From contig CAMNXA010000007.1 in assembly GCA_946566685.1 (NCBI GenBank), positions 46,278-110,277 of the forward strand: DNA of 64,000 nucleotides, given 5' to 3'. Position 1 is the first letter of the stretch, and each line of letters begins with the position of its first letter. The notes beneath the pieces are model-generated. The model was not told where the DNA came from and ran no database searches. It was given only the letters and a program-made list of their open reading frames with translations. This document shows positions 54,172-61,399 of the stretch, one piece after another. This DNA is from an uncultured Lachnospiraceae bacterium. Lineage in GTDB: Bacteria > Bacillota > Clostridia > Lachnospirales > Lachnospiraceae. A program made the position numbers and the translations under genes.

Positions 54172-55506
54172 ATGGCAGTAATTCATTATCCACAAAAGCC
54201 CCCGGCACAACCGCCGAAACCAACCCTGAAACCCGGCATGGACCGCAATCTTCCCGGCCTGTGGATGACCCACGATCCCGCAATCTTCTATGATGCTGAC
54301 CGGAAATACTACTATATCTACAGCACAGGCGCTATTTGCAGACGTTCCAGTGACTTGATACACTGGGAAAATCTGGGAAAGGTGGTAGAAAATCCACCCG
54401 AGGAATCCATAAACTGGACGAAAAGCACCGATATCTGGGCGCCGGATATCGTCAAGGTCGGCAAGGAGTACCGCCTGTACTGCTCCAACTCTTCCTGGGG
54501 CGTCAGACAGTCCTGCATCTTTCTGGCGGTCTCAGACACACCGGAAGGGCCCTTTGTCCCCAGGGACTGTGTGCTCAAGACAAGCGATGATCTCCCCGTA
54601 AACGGCATCGATGCCAACATCATCGAGGATGCCGATTCCGGAGAGCAGTATATGCTGTACGGCTCTTTCTGGGGCGGCTGTCATATCCTGCGCCTGCATA
54701 AAGAGACAGGGCTTGCCGCCGAAGACGGCATCGGCACCTGTCTGGCCAGACGTCCCGCCTGGACGGACTGCTCCATTGAAGGACCCTATATGATCTACCA
54801 TCCCGGTACGAAATACTATTATCTTTTTGTATCTTATGGATCTCTGAAAAGTGATTATAATATCCGGATCGGCAGAAGCCGTAAGATTACCGGACCTTTC
54901 TATGACTATCATGGACGTGATCTGGCGGATATCCATGACGATGACAATACCACAGGACTGATGATCTCCTGCGGCTACCGCTGGCTGGACGGTACGCCCT
55001 ATATGGCTCCCGGGCACAATTCCGTGCTCATGAATCATGATGGACGGATGTTCTTAATCTCCCACATCCGCGAAATGAACTTTAAGGACGAACCAGAACC
55101 CTCTACCATGCAGATCAGGCAGCTTTACCTGACACCCGATGAATGGCTGATCGCGGCAGCACAGCCCTATGCCGGCGAAAACTTGCAGCCCGTGGAGGAG
55201 GCGGACCTTCTGGGCGACTATGAACGGATCAGCCTGACGCCTTCCATACCGCAGGGCATCATGTGCGCCCATCCTTTCTGTCTCATGCCGGGAGGCCGCA
55301 TGGAATGCTGCTCTATTATAGGTACCTGGAAGTTGACAGGCAGTCACACCCTCACGCTCAGCTATGGCAGTATCACGGAGTCCATTACCGTATCCCCCGC
55401 CTGGGATCACGAACTTGACTGCCCAACGCTGACGTTTTCCGGCCTTTCCAATAAAGGCATCTGTACCTGGTACAAGAAAAATAATTCGCTTCGCGGCCTC
55501 GGATAA
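54172..55506 (+). CDS. Glycoside hydrolase family 43 (endo-arabinanase type), tail formed by a repeat element
   Basis: 444 aa from ATG 54172 (AAGGAGG 7 nt upstream). The base Asp is in WMTHDPAIFYDADRKYYYIYSTG. DIWAPDIVKVGKEYRLYCSNSSWG and the acid Glu in DCSIEGPYMIYHPGTKYYYLFVSYGSL are present. PYMAPGHNSVLMNHDGRMF and a C-terminal beta domain follow. No signal peptide is seen, so it is probably cytoplasmic, unlike the divergent lipoprotein enzyme. The last codons (SLRGLG and TAA) are supplied by the 23-bp hairpin element also found after the PerR-like gene. Confidence 0.9.
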   Translation: MAVIHYPQKPPAQPPKPTLKPGMDRNLPGLWMTHDPAIFYDADRKYYYIYSTGAICRRSSDLIHWENLGKVVENPPEESINWTKSTDIWAPDIVKVGKEYRLYCSNSSWGVRQSCIFLAVSDTPEGPFVPRDCVLKTSDDLPVNGIDANIIEDADSGEQYMLYGSFWGGCHILRLHKETGLAAEDGIGTCLARRPAWTDCSIEGPYMIYHPGTKYYYLFVSYGSLKSDYNIRIGRSRKITGPFYDYHGRDLADIHDDDNTTGLMISCGYRWLDGTPYMAPGHNSVLMNHDGRMFLISHIREMNFKDEPEPSTMQIRQLYLTPDEWLIAAAQPYAGENLQPVEEADLLGDYERISLTPSIPQGIMCAHPFCLMPGGRMECCSIIGTWKLTGSHTLTLSYGSITESITVSPAWDHELDCPTLTFSGLSNKGICTWYKKNNSLRGLG

Positions 55507-55511
55507 GCGAA
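55485..55511. repeat. Hairpin repeat element, copy 2
   Basis: The core 55487-55509 is identical to 19586-19608. The stem here is TTCGCTT/AAGCGAA, differing from copy 1 by a compensated base pair, with the same 13-nt loop (CGCGGCCTCGGAT). It provides the stop codon of the GH43 gene and lies between that gene and the convergent anti-sigma gene. Read on the minus strand it is followed by a T-rich stretch. Confidence 0.6.
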
Positions 55512-55526
55512 AGAAACTTCTGATAA

Positions 55527-56264
55527 TTAATGTCCATGATGACCGCCATGGGAGTTATTGCTGTTGTGATGGCCTTCCTGCCCATTTGGTCTGTTTGTCT
55601 GGCCATTGTGGGAACAGGTATCTATCCTGTCACGCAGTTCTCCCATGGTCATCCCATGGCAGTCCTCTATGGTAACGCTCTCGTCATATTCCAGAAGTTC
55701 CAGATAGGTCCTGTATTTTCCAAACGACATATCATGCTCATGCGCCTCATGCATACAAGCAGAATCGCTCACATAGGTCAATGCCTCATAGTTTTGGAAC
55801 AGTTCACTGGCCTTGAGTTCCTTCACGATATCCTCCGACCTGTCGGAGACCACCGTGAAGACCAGCATAGCATCCTTTTGCAGATATCTGCTGTAATTCT
55901 CATCCTGCAACAGCCTGTCGATTGCCTGCATATAGGAGACATTTTTGAGCGGCACCTGCTCTGCGACCTTCCGCCCATCCTCATTGTAAGCTTCCACAGA
56001 TACCACTCTCCCAAAACGGTTGATGTTGAGTTCTATGGAGGGATTTACATCCACACTGATATAGGAAACAGGCTTTCTATACACAGAATATCCCCCTGTT
56101 CCCACGAGGAAGAAAAGGCAGATCACCACCAGCGCATACCCGGGAGCAAAATGCGGCCTGATCCTGCTTCTCTTGGCCTGCTGTTCCTTCAGGTAACGCA
56201 GGGTATTGCGCTTCAGTTCTTCTGATGCCTGTATATTTTCCAGACTTTTCCGAATCGGATTCAT
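55527..56264 (-). CDS. RsgI-like anti-sigma factor with His-rich extracellular tail
   Basis: 245 aa from ATG 56264, overlapping the sigma gene stop as ATGA. Residues 1-43 are a short basic cytoplasmic region that should bind the sigma factor. A single membrane segment follows (about 45-66, YALVVICLFFLVGTGGYSVY). The extracellular RsgI-type beta domain has SYISVDVNPSIELNINRFGRVVSVEAYNEDG. The ectodomain ends in a Gly/Asn/His tail with HEAHEHDMS, GHHNSN and GGHHGH. The N-terminal part is shorter than in Clostridium thermocellum RsgI proteins. The His-rich tail, shared in style with the nearby secreted protein, suggests metal sensing. That is inference. Confidence 0.85.
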   Translation of the reverse strand: MNPIRKSLENIQASEELKRNTLRYLKEQQAKRSRIRPHFAPGYALVVICLFFLVGTGGYSVYRKPVSYISVDVNPSIELNINRFGRVVSVEAYNEDGRKVAEQVPLKNVSYMQAIDRLLQDENYSRYLQKDAMLVFTVVSDRSEDIVKELKASELFQNYEALTYVSDSACMHEAHEHDMSFGKYRTYLELLEYDESVTIEDCHGMTMGELRDRIDTCSHNGQTNRPNGQEGHHNSNNSHGGHHGH

Positions 56265-56740
56265 GCCCACTCACCTCCCAAACTTTCCCGCAGCAGGTTT
56301 TTCGCCCTGGCAAGCCATGTATATATGGTGTTCTCCTTACGCCCCAGTATTCCCGCAATCTCTACTGCGGAATACCCTTCATAATAAAAAAGATAGATAA
56401 CGTTACGATATTTATCCGGAAGCTTCATCACCACTTCCAAAACCTCTCCGGATGTATCGTCAAGCGCTTCCTTCTCCTGCTCGATCACATCCAAAGGAAC
56501 CCATTTTCTGCGCGCAAAGCTGCGAAGCCAGTCTGTACAGGCATTGATCGTCACTCTGGCAAACCAGGCCTTCTCATGTTCACGACTTTCAAAAGTACCT
56601 TCATAGAGCATATATTTCAGATATACATTCTGAAATACATCCTCCGTATCATGCCTGTCTTTCAAATGTACAAGACATATCCGCCGCACCATATCCGCAT
56701 ACAATTCCATGGCACAGTTGATTTCTTCTGCGCTTTTCAA
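56261..56740 (-). CDS. ECF-type RNA polymerase sigma factor
   Basis: About 159 aa. I chose TTG 56740 because AAGGAG stands 9 nt upstream. ATG 56758 (adds MKERVT) is the alternative. Region 2 includes MELYADMVRRICLVHLKDRHDTEDVFQNVYLKYM, and WFARVTINACTDWLRS. Region 4 is LPDKYRNVIYLFYYEGYSAVEIAGILGRKENTIYTWLARAKNLL, a normal helix-turn-helix. Translation is coupled to the anti-sigma gene. The pair should transduce an extracellular signal into transcription, perhaps of the secreted His-rich protein gene just upstream. Confidence 0.92.
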   Translation of the reverse strand: MKSAEEINCAMELYADMVRRICLVHLKDRHDTEDVFQNVYLKYMLYEGTFESREHEKAWFARVTINACTDWLRSFARRKWVPLDVIEQEKEALDDTSGEVLEVVMKLPDKYRNVIYLFYYEGYSAVEIAGILGRKENTIYTWLARAKNLLRESLGGEWA

Positions 56741-56769
56741 CGTTACCCTCTCCTTCATGCCCCACAGAG

Positions 56770-56796
56770 AAAGCCCCGCCGGTACAGCAGGGCTTT
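56770..56796. terminator. Hairpin between the His-rich protein gene and the sigma factor gene
   Basis: AAAGCCC...GGGCTTT, a 7-bp stem with a 13-nt loop. The T-run (TTTTT) follows on the plus strand, with only a short pyrimidine run on the minus strand. It may act as a weak terminator limiting read-through from the His-rich gene into the sigma gene. Confidence 0.45.
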
Positions 56797-56846
56797 TTGT
56801 TTCATACCAGGATGTCCGGCAAAGCCTGGCATCCATTGTCTGTTCT

Positions 56847-57431
56847 TTAATGATGACGGCCTGAATGATGTCCGCCGCCATGATGGCCGGAGCCGCTGTC
56901 ATGATGGGATTCCTCCTCGTGATGGTAGCTGTCATCGTCATGATACTCTTCATGATGGTAACTGTCATCATAATACTCCTCATGATGATAGCTGTCGTCA
57001 TAATATTCCTCATGATGGTAACCACCGTCATCATAGTACTCCTCATGGTGATAGCCGCTGCCATCGTATGCATATATTCCCCAGCCATGCGAACCATCGC
57101 AGACACCGCCGTTTACACAGACACCGTTCACGTCACAGCTGCCGTCAGGATTACACCACACATTCTGTGCTGCCGAATACGAACCGCCGTTATTGTTGTC
57201 TGTGGATGTTGCATTGCCGCTGATCGTATACAAGCCATGCGAGCCGTCACACACGCCGCCGTTTATGCAGACACCGTTCACATCACAGCTGCCATCGGGA
57301 TTACACCACACTTTCTGTGCCGCCGTATTCGTCCCATTGGTATTATATGCCAACGCCATCGTTGTTGAATTGCCAGCTATCAAAGCCGCTACAGCCATTG
57401 CCGCCGCTATTTTTGCCAATCTTCTTTTCAT
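56847..57431 (-). CDS. Secreted Cys- and His-rich repeat protein, candidate metal-binding protein
   Basis: 194 aa. A clear signal peptide (KRRLAKIAAAMAVAALIAGNSTTMALA) is followed by two near-identical Cys-rich modules of about 30 aa (VWCNPDGSCDVNGVC...NGGVCDGSHG), each with four Cys. Then come about five YHHEEYYDD-type repeats and a tail of SHHDSGSGHHGGGHHSGRHH. The spacing and density of His, Glu, Asp and Cys suggest binding of Zn, Ni or Cu. I do not recognise the family. It lies directly upstream of the ECF sigma and anti-sigma genes on the same strand, and the anti-sigma ectodomain has a similar His-rich tail. Confidence 0.8.
   Translation of the reverse strand: MKRRLAKIAAAMAVAALIAGNSTTMALAYNTNGTNTAAQKVWCNPDGSCDVNGVCINGGVCDGSHGLYTISGNATSTDNNNGGSYSAAQNVWCNPDGSCDVNGVCVNGGVCDGSHGWGIYAYDGSGYHHEEYYDDGGYHHEEYYDDSYHHEEYYDDSYHHEEYHDDDSYHHEEESHHDSGSGHHGGGHHSGRHH
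56926..57054 (-). repeat. Tandem 27-30 bp repeats encoding YHHEEYYDD units
   Basis: About five imperfect tandem units encode His-His-Glu-Glu-Tyr-Tyr/His-Asp-Asp. Unit sequences differ at synonymous positions, so the repeats are not the product of one very recent expansion. Confidence 0.75.
57085..57326 (-). repeat. Two copies of a ~93-bp Cys-module repeat
   Basis: 57085-57177 and 57234-57326 are near-identical and encode the WCNPDGSCDVNGVC modules. A 56-bp less conserved linker separates them. Confidence 0.75.
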
Positions 57432-57537
57432 GATCTTACCTCCCGTATTGCTTATCGTTTTTAAGTGATTTCATAAGTAATACGTCCGGTAATCGCAAAT
57501 CCTTTCGCTGTTTAAAAAATATTTTATGATATAGAGA

Positions 57538-58104
57538 TTAACCATTCAGTGCATGATTGCATTTGCCCAAAAACAGCATATAGAACACCGCCGAGATCAC
57601 GGAAGGTATCAGCACGAAAAGAGCCCCTGCAATGCTTGTAGCAATGCCAAATACCGGAAACATCATCGCAAACACAACCAAAATCATCACCACATAACAC
57701 ACGGCATTAATCTTCCATGCCATCTCTCCGCTGTGTGCTGCATCTGCATCACCGTTACGACTCATCACATCCCCAACAGAAGTACATACCAGATAGGTTA
57801 CCATGAAGCTGATCACATAACCTGCGACCTGAATGATGACATGCATAAAGCCGCTCTGAAAAAGACCACCAATAACACTTACAATAAGATTCACAATCGT
57901 AAGTCCAAAGGCGCTTCTGCATCCATCGATATCTCTGCCTGCCTGATTCAGGCCTATCATGCTCAAGATCAAAAAGACCAGCGCTGCAATTGCCGCCAGA
58001 ATATTCAAAACTGGTATGATCAATAATACCGCACAAATCAAGGTGCCCATTGATGCAATATACATCTTCTTAATACCTGCTCCTGCATTTTCGTAGTTTC
58101 CCAT
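57538..58104 (-). CDS. Polytopic membrane protein of unknown function
   Basis: 188 aa from ATG 58104 (TTAGGAGGAAATAGTAAA upstream). Five or six hydrophobic helices are predicted: MGTLICAVLLIIPVLNILAAIAALVFLILSMIGL, then a second group starting at FGLTIVNLIVSVIGGLFQSG, and two C-terminal helices. There is one internal soluble loop with GDVMSRNGDADAAHSG. No family was recognised. It is on the same strand as the His-rich/sigma genes but is separated by 106 bp, so co-regulation is unproven. Confidence 0.75.
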   Translation of the reverse strand: MGNYENAGAGIKKMYIASMGTLICAVLLIIPVLNILAAIAALVFLILSMIGLNQAGRDIDGCRSAFGLTIVNLIVSVIGGLFQSGFMHVIIQVAGYVISFMVTYLVCTSVGDVMSRNGDADAAHSGEMAWKINAVCYVVMILVVFAMMFPVFGIATSIAGALFVLIPSVISAVFYMLFLGKCNHALNG

Positions 58105-58281
58105 TTTACTATTTCCTCCTAAAGTTAGTTGATGCACATGTCTCCTTTTAATCCCTCATAAAAACATTTTCTGACACAGCACTATTTTACGTTCCGTGTA
58201 ATATTGTAACAAATAATCCGACATTTGAAAATGCATTTATAAGGAAAATAGAGCGAAAATATCCTATGTTCAGGCAATCTG

Positions 58282-59784
58282 TCATTCCACTTCCCATGCT
58301 TCGACAAGCGGCTCGACCTCTGCTGGCTCTCCCAACCACTCCAAAGGTACCGTCCCCATATTATCTGCGTAAACATCCAGGGCCATGGACGTATAATTAC
58401 CCAAACTATTATTATACCATTTGCCCTCGTACTGTATCTCTTCCATAAAAAGGCAGTATGTTCCGCCGCCGCATGTAAAGACTGCCGCACAGTCCTGTAT
58501 CTGATCGGCCCCAAGGAATCTGATCCGCTTGCCTGTACGATTCTTATTTAATTCAACGATACGGTCTTCCAGGAGCGCCTCCGGCGCAATAAATCCCACC
58601 AGTTCAATAGAATCCAGCGCTGTCTCTTCCCGCACTTCCTCCCAGCTAAAAAACATTTTATCCATATCCGGCTCTATATCATCGAAATAACACTGCCAAA
58701 GATAAAACGCGCTTCCCTGGCCAAGCATATCCTCCCTGAGCTGTTCTTTCCGCTCACAGCTTATCATAGCCTCTGTAAAATCATTGATCACTGGTACTTT
58801 TATATCCTGATATAAAAACATATACGCCTGCAAGTACTCCAAATAGGCTGACATATCAAAGTTATGGGCATAACTTTCCACGGCAAAGGTACTAAGCATT
58901 TTCTCCTCATCACAGGTTTTAAGTCCCTCCAAATAGGCAGCCGCCGCTTCCTGCGGCGTATCAAATCCTGCTGATTCCGTCCGGGTCTGTTCTACTGTCC
59001 CTGTCCCGGATTCCGGCAGTTTAGATATGTCAGTATTTTCACTTAAAAGCATTTCCAGTATTTCTTCATCCTCACCGTCCAGGCGAAGGGTTCCTACGTC
59101 ATCCGGTTCAGCCCCCATAAAAGTAGGCAGAATCCCGCCCAGCTGAAATACATACCATCTGTCATCTACCCTGATGGTGTCAAAAAACAGAAGGTATTTT
59201 GCCCCATCCACCCGAATGGCCGCCACCTGGTTCTGCATCTCACTGCCCCCGTTTTTGCGTGCATTGATCTCCAGGCTCTCCTGATAGGCATCCATTTCAC
59301 ATCTGTCATCCAGATAGTGGGGTGGAACAAAACCCAGAAATTCCATATTTTTAAAGTCTGTTCCTTCTATCTTCTCTGTCAACACTTCCAAGAACTCTTC
59401 TGCATCTCCACTCTCGCTCAGCCTCACATACCCTTCAGAGGCCAGTTCCGGTATCAGATCAATGCCGCACAGATAAGCATACTGGCTGGAGACAGCCGTC
59501 ATCTTGCTCTTATCGATAAAGGTTTCTTCCATACACCCAAAATCATTGTCCCGAAGTGCCGCGAGATATGAGAGGACGGCCTCTTGCGCTGTAGCAAAGC
59601 CCTCCCCCTCTTCAGCACTGTCAATCACATCCTCCCCGTCATCGGGCGGGTCCACCTGTTCCTGAGATTGTGTCTCAGGCGGTTCCGTGTCTTTGGCCCC
59701 GCATCCCCAAAGCCCGGCCGCTGCAAGTGCTAACATCACATTTGTCACCAGAATCCTTTTCTTCACACCCATAAAAAAGCGCAT
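58282..59784 (-). CDS. Lipoprotein with two tandem copies of an NTF2-like domain
   Basis: 500 aa. The start ATG 59784 follows AAGGGGG. The signal peptide ends at a lipobox Cys in AAAGLWGCGAK, then an acidic Pro/Glu linker. Two homologous halves each begin with G-F-x-T-x-Q-E-A: GFATAQEAVLSYLAALRDNDFGCMEETFI near residue 62 and GFDTPQEAAAAYLEGLKTCDEEKMLSTF near residue 272. Each continues with a surface-exposed alpha+beta region containing LEFVGFI/FLGFVPP-like segments. This is a probable internal duplication. The role is unknown. The 400-bp interval upstream (59785-60190) shows no gene or recognisable RNA element. Confidence 0.78.
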   Translation of the reverse strand: MRFFMGVKKRILVTNVMLALAAAGLWGCGAKDTEPPETQSQEQVDPPDDGEDVIDSAEEGEGFATAQEAVLSYLAALRDNDFGCMEETFIDKSKMTAVSSQYAYLCGIDLIPELASEGYVRLSESGDAEEFLEVLTEKIEGTDFKNMEFLGFVPPHYLDDRCEMDAYQESLEINARKNGGSEMQNQVAAIRVDGAKYLLFFDTIRVDDRWYVFQLGGILPTFMGAEPDDVGTLRLDGEDEEILEMLLSENTDISKLPESGTGTVEQTRTESAGFDTPQEAAAAYLEGLKTCDEEKMLSTFAVESYAHNFDMSAYLEYLQAYMFLYQDIKVPVINDFTEAMISCERKEQLREDMLGQGSAFYLWQCYFDDIEPDMDKMFFSWEEVREETALDSIELVGFIAPEALLEDRIVELNKNRTGKRIRFLGADQIQDCAAVFTCGGGTYCLFMEEIQYEGKWYNNSLGNYTSMALDVYADNMGTVPLEWLGEPAEVEPLVEAWEVE

Positions 59785-60190
59785 TAAAATTTCCCCCTTA
59801 ATAAATAGATATTGCCAATCTTATGACACAATTTAACGTTTCTGTATTCCTGTTATCATATTCTATATTTTTTCTTACCGACTTTCAACTCCATTGCAAT
59901 CCCAACTACGATTTTTGCTTGAAATTCTCGGCATTATCCACAAAAAACTCGAATAAAGATTATAAGTTTTGGCTATTTACATTTGGAAAAACACAAGATA
60001 TCATATTCTCACGAAATGACAACCATATTTTCAGAAAGAAAGGAGGCTCACAGAAAAATTTTTACATACAACAGACTAAAAGATGTGTTTTCAGGGAATC
60101 CTGCGTGTAGGGGAATTGCAGCTAATCGGTGTTGATTTGTGGAGTATCTATTTTCATGGTATCAATGATGATTAAGGAGGAGACAAAATT

Positions 60191-60424
60191 ATGCGGCAGG
60201 TGCATGTAAAATTCAATGATGTAAATCAGGTCAGACAGTTTGTGAATGTAATTGATAAGATTGATTTAAGCTTTAATCTGGGGGAAGGCCGCAGGGTAGT
60301 GGATGCCAAATCCATACTCGGCGTGATGGCGCTCGATCTGACCAGGCCCGTTCGCCTTAGCTATGATCCAGATGATGCAGATGATGAGGGGATCAGGGAG
60401 AAATTAGCTCCCTTTATATATTAA
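60191..60424 (+). CDS. HPr-like protein lacking the phosphorylatable histidine
   Basis: 77 aa. The fold pattern and the KSILGVMALDL motif around the regulatory Ser46 position (VVDAKSILGVMALDL) match HPr/Crh proteins of the PTS. The His15 site (normally xHARPA) is absent: the equivalent segment is DVNQVRQFVNVIDK. It therefore cannot relay PEP-derived phosphate but could be phosphorylated on Ser by HprK and act with CcpA, as Crh does. TTAAGGAGGAGACAAAATT precedes the ATG. It is monocistronic with a strong terminator. Confidence 0.85.
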   Translation: MRQVHVKFNDVNQVRQFVNVIDKIDLSFNLGEGRRVVDAKSILGVMALDLTRPVRLSYDPDDADDEGIREKLAPFIY

Positions 60425-60463
60425 TTATATGATTGAAATATGTGCTGTCAGGCACAGCATACC

Positions 60464-60494
60464 AAAACGGAGGCATATACAGCCTCCGTTTTTA
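60464..60494. terminator. Bidirectional intrinsic terminator
   Basis: AAAACGGAGGC / GCCTCCGTTTTT, an 11-bp stem with a 7-nt loop and T-runs on both sides. It separates the HPr-like gene (plus) from the aldolase gene (minus). Confidence 0.85.
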
Positions 60495-60518
60495 TATGTC
60501 CTGCCTCTCCTTCTACTG

Positions 60519-61388
60519 TCACGCTTCCCGCATTGCGAACACACGCATTGCCGCCTTTACATTTTCTTTCATGCCTTCTCTTGCTTTCGCAGACACTTCC
60601 GTGAAAAAGACCGGCGCACCATCTTCTATGCTCTGAATATACTCTGCCGCCGCACTGCCGCCCGCCTTATCCATATATGTAAAGTAATTGATCTTTCTGA
60701 CGCCCGCCCGGACTGCTTCCTGGAAATTTTCCCTGCTGACACCGGAACCGCCATGCATCACCACCGGTATATTACCGCACTGACTGCGAACATTCCTGAC
60801 AACGTCAAAATCCAGCTTCGGCGCCGTGAGATAAATTCCATGTGTGGTTCCAAAAGAACATGCCAGTGCATCAATACCAGTCCGCGACACAAAGTCCTTC
60901 GCCTGCATCGGATCCGTATATATCTTGGTGTCATCATCCTCCCCACTGCCATCCCCGGCGCCGGATTCCCGTCTGCCCATACTTCCTAATTCTGCCTCCA
61001 CGCTGGCGCCGTACTTACCTGCCATTTCCACCGCTTTTGCCGAATCAGCCAGATTCTCCTCATAGGGAAGCGTAGATCCGTCAAACATGATTCCCGTAAA
61101 TCCAATCTCCAGGGCCTGCTGTAAGTATTCCAAAGTTTCCCCATGATCTAAATGTACACAAACCGGCCCTTTTGCTTTCTTCGCAAAATCTACCATCAGA
61201 GGCCCTATCAGTTCCAATGGGATCAATGACTCATGACACTGTGCAAACTGGATGATCAATGGCACATCCGCCTCTTCGGCCGCCTGAAAATTAGCCTGCA
61301 AGCTTTCCAGACTCACCGTATTAAACGCCCCGACTGCAATCTTTCTCTCTTCTGCGATCTGCAAAATCTCTTTTAACGTAACCAGCAT
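60519..61388 (-). CDS. Class II ketose-bisphosphate aldolase family protein
   Basis: 289 aa from ATG 61388 (AAAGGAGAAAGAT upstream). The zinc and base motifs are VCVHLDHGETLEYL, SFGTTHGIYLTAPKLDFD and VVMHGGSGVS. The phosphate loop is VRKINYFTYMDKAGG, a variation on the usual KxNxxTD. An unusual Gly/Asp-rich insertion (ESGAGDGSGEDDDTK) sits in the loop before TDPMQAKDF. It is paired with a PfkB-type sugar kinase 11 bp upstream, giving a kinase-aldolase unit. The substrate is unknown and it may be a non-FBP aldolase. Confidence 0.88.
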   Translation of the reverse strand: MLVTLKEILQIAEERKIAVGAFNTVSLESLQANFQAAEEADVPLIIQFAQCHESLIPLELIGPLMVDFAKKAKGPVCVHLDHGETLEYLQQALEIGFTGIMFDGSTLPYEENLADSAKAVEMAGKYGASVEAELGSMGRRESGAGDGSGEDDDTKIYTDPMQAKDFVSRTGIDALACSFGTTHGIYLTAPKLDFDVVRNVRSQCGNIPVVMHGGSGVSRENFQEAVRAGVRKINYFTYMDKAGGSAAAEYIQSIEDGAPVFFTEVSAKAREGMKENVKAAMRVFAMREA

Positions 61389-61399
61389 ATCTTTCTCCT

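Noticed and set aside
56926..57054. CRISPR-like short repeats
   Set aside because: The units are contiguous codon repeats inside a reading frame, without unique spacers, and no cas genes are nearby.
56225..57223. Plus-strand frames across the sigma and His-rich genes that look transmembrane or His-rich
   Set aside because: They arise from the antisense of repeated CAT/GAT codons. The minus strand has signal peptide, modules and sigma motifs.
59823..60110. A 95-codon plus-strand frame in the 400-bp gap before the HPr-like gene
   Set aside because: No ribosome binding site precedes its ATG and the composition is that of AT-rich spacer.
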